Shown: in pieces, positions 13,853-15,556 of the stretch
Numbering within the stretch: position 1 is the first letter of the stretch
Layout: each line of letters starts with the position of its first letter
Assembly (NCBI GenBank): GCA_013290035.1
Contig: JABCYT010000015.1
Location: forward strand, 1 to 15,556
Direction of reading: 5' to 3'
DNA from: Alphaproteobacteria bacterium
GTDB lineage: Bacteria; Pseudomonadota; Alphaproteobacteria; Reyranellales; Reyranellaceae
DNA: 15,556 nucleotides
The notes under the pieces: model-generated
The model's input: the letters and a program-made list of their open reading frames with translations, nothing else
Told to the model about the DNA's origin: nothing
The model's database searches: none
Made by a program: the position numbers and the translations under genes

Positions 13853-15103
13853 CTATGTCCTGAAGCGCAGCAGCAGGTGATTGACGCCGTTCAGCTTGAC
13901 GTAGAGATCCTCGAACTGCGCATAAAAATCCTCCCACTGCGGCAGGCCGCCCTGGGCGCCCAGCGAGGTGTAGATCTCCGCCACCGTCTTGCGGCCGTCG
14001 ATCTGGGCGATGATGCGCGGCGCCAGCGCCGGCAGCTGGGCGCGCCACGGGAAGCCGTCGAGATTGGCGATCAGCGGCGCGCCGGGCTGCAGGCCGGCGG
14101 CGAGCTTCTGCGCATCCATCTCGCGCAGCACCGGAATGGCCGAGGTGTCCTCCGGCCGCGCCACCGTATCGAAGCCCGCCTGCGTGGCGTAGAAGATATG
14201 GGTGCGCAGATTGCCGGCCAGCCGCTCGGCGAAGGCCGCGCGCTCGAGCAGCGGCAGCGAGCTCGCCTGGCGGGCGATGATCGGATCGCTCATGTAGGTA
14301 GCGGGCTCGTAGCGCACCGGCTCGAGGAAGGCCACGACCCGCAGGCCCGACTCGGCCGCCATCTTGCCGATCTCGGGCACGGTGAAGGCGCGGTCGCAGC
14401 TGTGCAGCAGCAGGTCGTAGAGCCCGGCATCGCCGCCGGTGACGTGGTCGTTGAGGTAGGGATTGCGGCGGAACAGGTTGGTGGTCGGCAGGAAGCGGAT
14501 CAGCCGCTTGGCCATCGCCAGCCGGTCTTCCAGCGCCATCGACAGCGGCGCCAGGGTGCGCAGCAGCTCCTGCAAGGGATAGACGCCGCTGCGGCCATAT
14601 TCGCCGTAGAGCATGACGCCCATGCCGCCCTCGGGCTGCAGGACGCTCGCCAGTGCGCGCAGGCCGGCGGCCGGATCGGGCAGGTGATGCAGCACGCCGG
14701 TGCAGTCGATGTAGTCGAACTGGCCGATCGGCATCGTCGGCAGATCGAGCAGCGAGCCGGTCAGGAACTGGATGTTGCGCAGCCCGCGCGCCTTGGCGCG
14801 GCCCTCGCAGATCTGGCGCGAGGCGGCCGAGAGGTCGAGATAGACGACCTCGCCCGGGCAGCGCCGGTCGACCAGCTGCTGGGCGATCATGATGCAGGCA
14901 TCGCCCGTGCCGCCGCCCGCCACCAGGGCGCGGAACGGGCGCGCGAAATTCAGCCGGCCGGAGAAGAGGTAGTGGTTGACCTCGAGAAGGTGGCTCGGTG
15001 TGCCGGTGATCAGGCGGATGGCTTCGTCGCGCGGGTCCCGCGGCGGATAGGGCAGCGCCTCGTACTGGGCGCGAACGTTATCCAACGACGAAGAAACGGT
15101 CAT
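13853..15103 (-). CDS. Class I SAM-dependent methyltransferase with extra C-terminal domain
   Basis: 416 aa. The N-terminal half is a class I methyltransferase: ALVAGGGTGD (59-68, SAM-binding motif I), VVYLDLSAAS with acidic Asp90 (motif II), and FDYIDCTGVLHHLPDP (129-144). The start includes YEALPYPPRDPRDE, a segment I associate with a group of alphaproteobacterial methyltransferases of unknown target. The C-terminal part (about 345-416: LPALAPRIIAQIDGRKTVAEIY..., then a Leu/Val-rich end) looks like a small winged-helix or PqqD-like domain that could bind a peptide or protein substrate; this is inference from IDGRKTVAEI only. Its substrate is unknown. It is divergent from the SpoU-type methyltransferase gene. 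Confidence 0.85.
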   Translation of the reverse strand: MTVSSSLDNVRAQYEALPYPPRDPRDEAIRLITGTPSHLLEVNHYLFSGRLNFARPFRALVAGGGTGDACIMIAQQLVDRRCPGEVVYLDLSAASRQICEGRAKARGLRNIQFLTGSLLDLPTMPIGQFDYIDCTGVLHHLPDPAAGLRALASVLQPEGGMGVMLYGEYGRSGVYPLQELLRTLAPLSMALEDRLAMAKRLIRFLPTTNLFRRNPYLNDHVTGGDAGLYDLLLHSCDRAFTVPEIGKMAAESGLRVVAFLEPVRYEPATYMSDPIIARQASSLPLLERAAFAERLAGNLRTHIFYATQAGFDTVARPEDTSAIPVLREMDAQKLAAGLQPGAPLIANLDGFPWRAQLPALAPRIIAQIDGRKTVAEIYTSLGAQGGLPQWEDFYAQFEDLYVKLNGVNHLLLRFRT

Positions 15104-15179
15104 TCTGGCCTTGTTTCACGGCGGGCAGGGGGCTACCCGGGGGATTAGTGCAACAAATCCCACCTCCATGAAAGGGGCC

Positions 15180-15556
15180 ATGAAAGGCTATTTCGGCGTC
15201 GGAGTGGAAGGCGTCAGCAAGGCCATGAACGTTGGCACCTTGTTTCGTACCGCCCATGCTTTCGGCGCCGCCTTCGTGTTCACGCTCAAGGCCCAGTACA
15301 ACAGGCGGGAGGGGTTTTTGAGCGACACTTCCGACACCCCGCGCTCGGTCCCGACCTACAATTTCGCCGACCTCGAAGCCTTCCGCCTGCCGCAGGGCTG
15401 CCGGCTGGTCGGCGTGGAGATCACCGACCAGGCGATCGAGCTGCCGAGCTTCCGTCATCCGCGCCAGGCGGCCTACATCCTGGGGGCCGAGCGCGAAGGC
15501 CTGTCGCGCGATGTGCAGTCGCTGTGCGATTACGTGGTGAAGATCCCCACCCGCTT
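15180..15556 (+). CDS. SpoU/TrmH-family RNA 2'-O-methyltransferase, 5' part only
   Basis: The frame runs open to the window end, giving 125 codons. NVGTLFRTAHAFGA (about 17-30) is the SpoU motif I with its conserved Asn and Arg, and YILGAEREGLS followed by CDYVVKIPTR is motif II/III, cut off by the end of the window. The family makes a trefoil-knot SPOUT fold and methylates ribose of tRNA or rRNA with SAM. The protein begins directly with the SPOUT domain, as in TrmL- or TrmH-like short forms. An in-frame ATG at 15168 would add four residues; ATGAAAGG is repeated at both sites, so the choice is not firm, but the G-rich stretch between them may act as ribosome binding site for 15180. Confidence 0.88.
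   Translation, partial: MKGYFGVGVEGVSKAMNVGTLFRTAHAFGAAFVFTLKAQYNRREGFLSDTSDTPRSVPTYNFADLEAFRLPQGCRLVGVEITDQAIELPSFRHPRQAAYILGAEREGLSRDVQSLCDYVVKIPTR

Noticed and set aside
12428..15148. A 906-codon open frame on the plus strand.
   Set aside because: It runs across the MscS-type gene in another frame and then antisense through the methyltransferase gene. Its translation is rich in Arg, Gly and Ala with no family motif, as expected from a shifted frame in GC-rich DNA.

Overview
The window is GC-rich, densely coded DNA from what looks like an alphaproteobacterium. The evidence is the strong G/C preference at third codon positions, a DUF167–folD pair, a tRNA-Gly with its CCA end encoded, and a stand-alone prolyl-tRNA editing protein with the residue pattern known from Caulobacter-type ProXp-ala. 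The genus cannot be fixed from the sequence alone. The region reads as ordinary chromosome with accessory metabolic and regulatory genes. No phage, transposase, plasmid or CRISPR signals were seen.

Layout, left to right. (1) The end of a DUF167 (YggU-type) gene overlaps folD (+). (2) folD converges on an orphan zinc-type ABC substrate-binding protein (-); both stop codons lie in one CTAG. Between that gene and the upstream ProXp-ala-like editing gene (-) is a near-perfect Zur operator. (3) A solitary glucose-1-phosphate thymidylyltransferase (rfbA/rmlA, +) starts 17 bases from the editing gene, and a tRNA-Gly(GCC) follows it. (4) On the minus strand lies an unusual NCS2-type permease with a cytoplasmic C-terminal extension and its own strong promoter. 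Above it is a three-gene unit: TauD/TfdA dioxygenase, thiolase, LysE-type exporter. (5) Divergent from that unit is a D-2-hydroxyacid dehydrogenase (+), followed by a long palindromic intergenic repeat. (6) Next come two tandem DGPF/YCII-domain genes and an ECF42-type sigma factor with a C-terminal helical (TPR-like) extension (+). Both DGPF genes have the same promoter-like signal, TGTCGA-N17-CGTC, and similar 5' leaders containing a hairpin. (7) A large MscS-family channel (+) converges on a SAM-dependent methyltransferase (-). (8) The window ends inside a SpoU/TrmH-type RNA methyltransferase (+).

How the genes work together. The DGPF–DGPF–sigma block is a self-contained regulon: the sigma factor probably transcribes both DGPF promoters and, by readthrough and translational coupling, itself. 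The dioxygenase–thiolase–exporter unit looks like a small catabolic operon of unknown substrate. The orphan zinc-binding protein is probably induced by zinc starvation and must work with transporter subunits encoded elsewhere.

The observations most worth a second look are the paired ECF42-type promoters with duplicated leader hairpins, the probable CTG start of the sigma factor, and the permease. The permease lacks the essential NCS2 glutamate (Arg in its place), lacks the NCS2 signature Gln/Asn, and has gained an extra domain that may be a degenerate HATPase fold.
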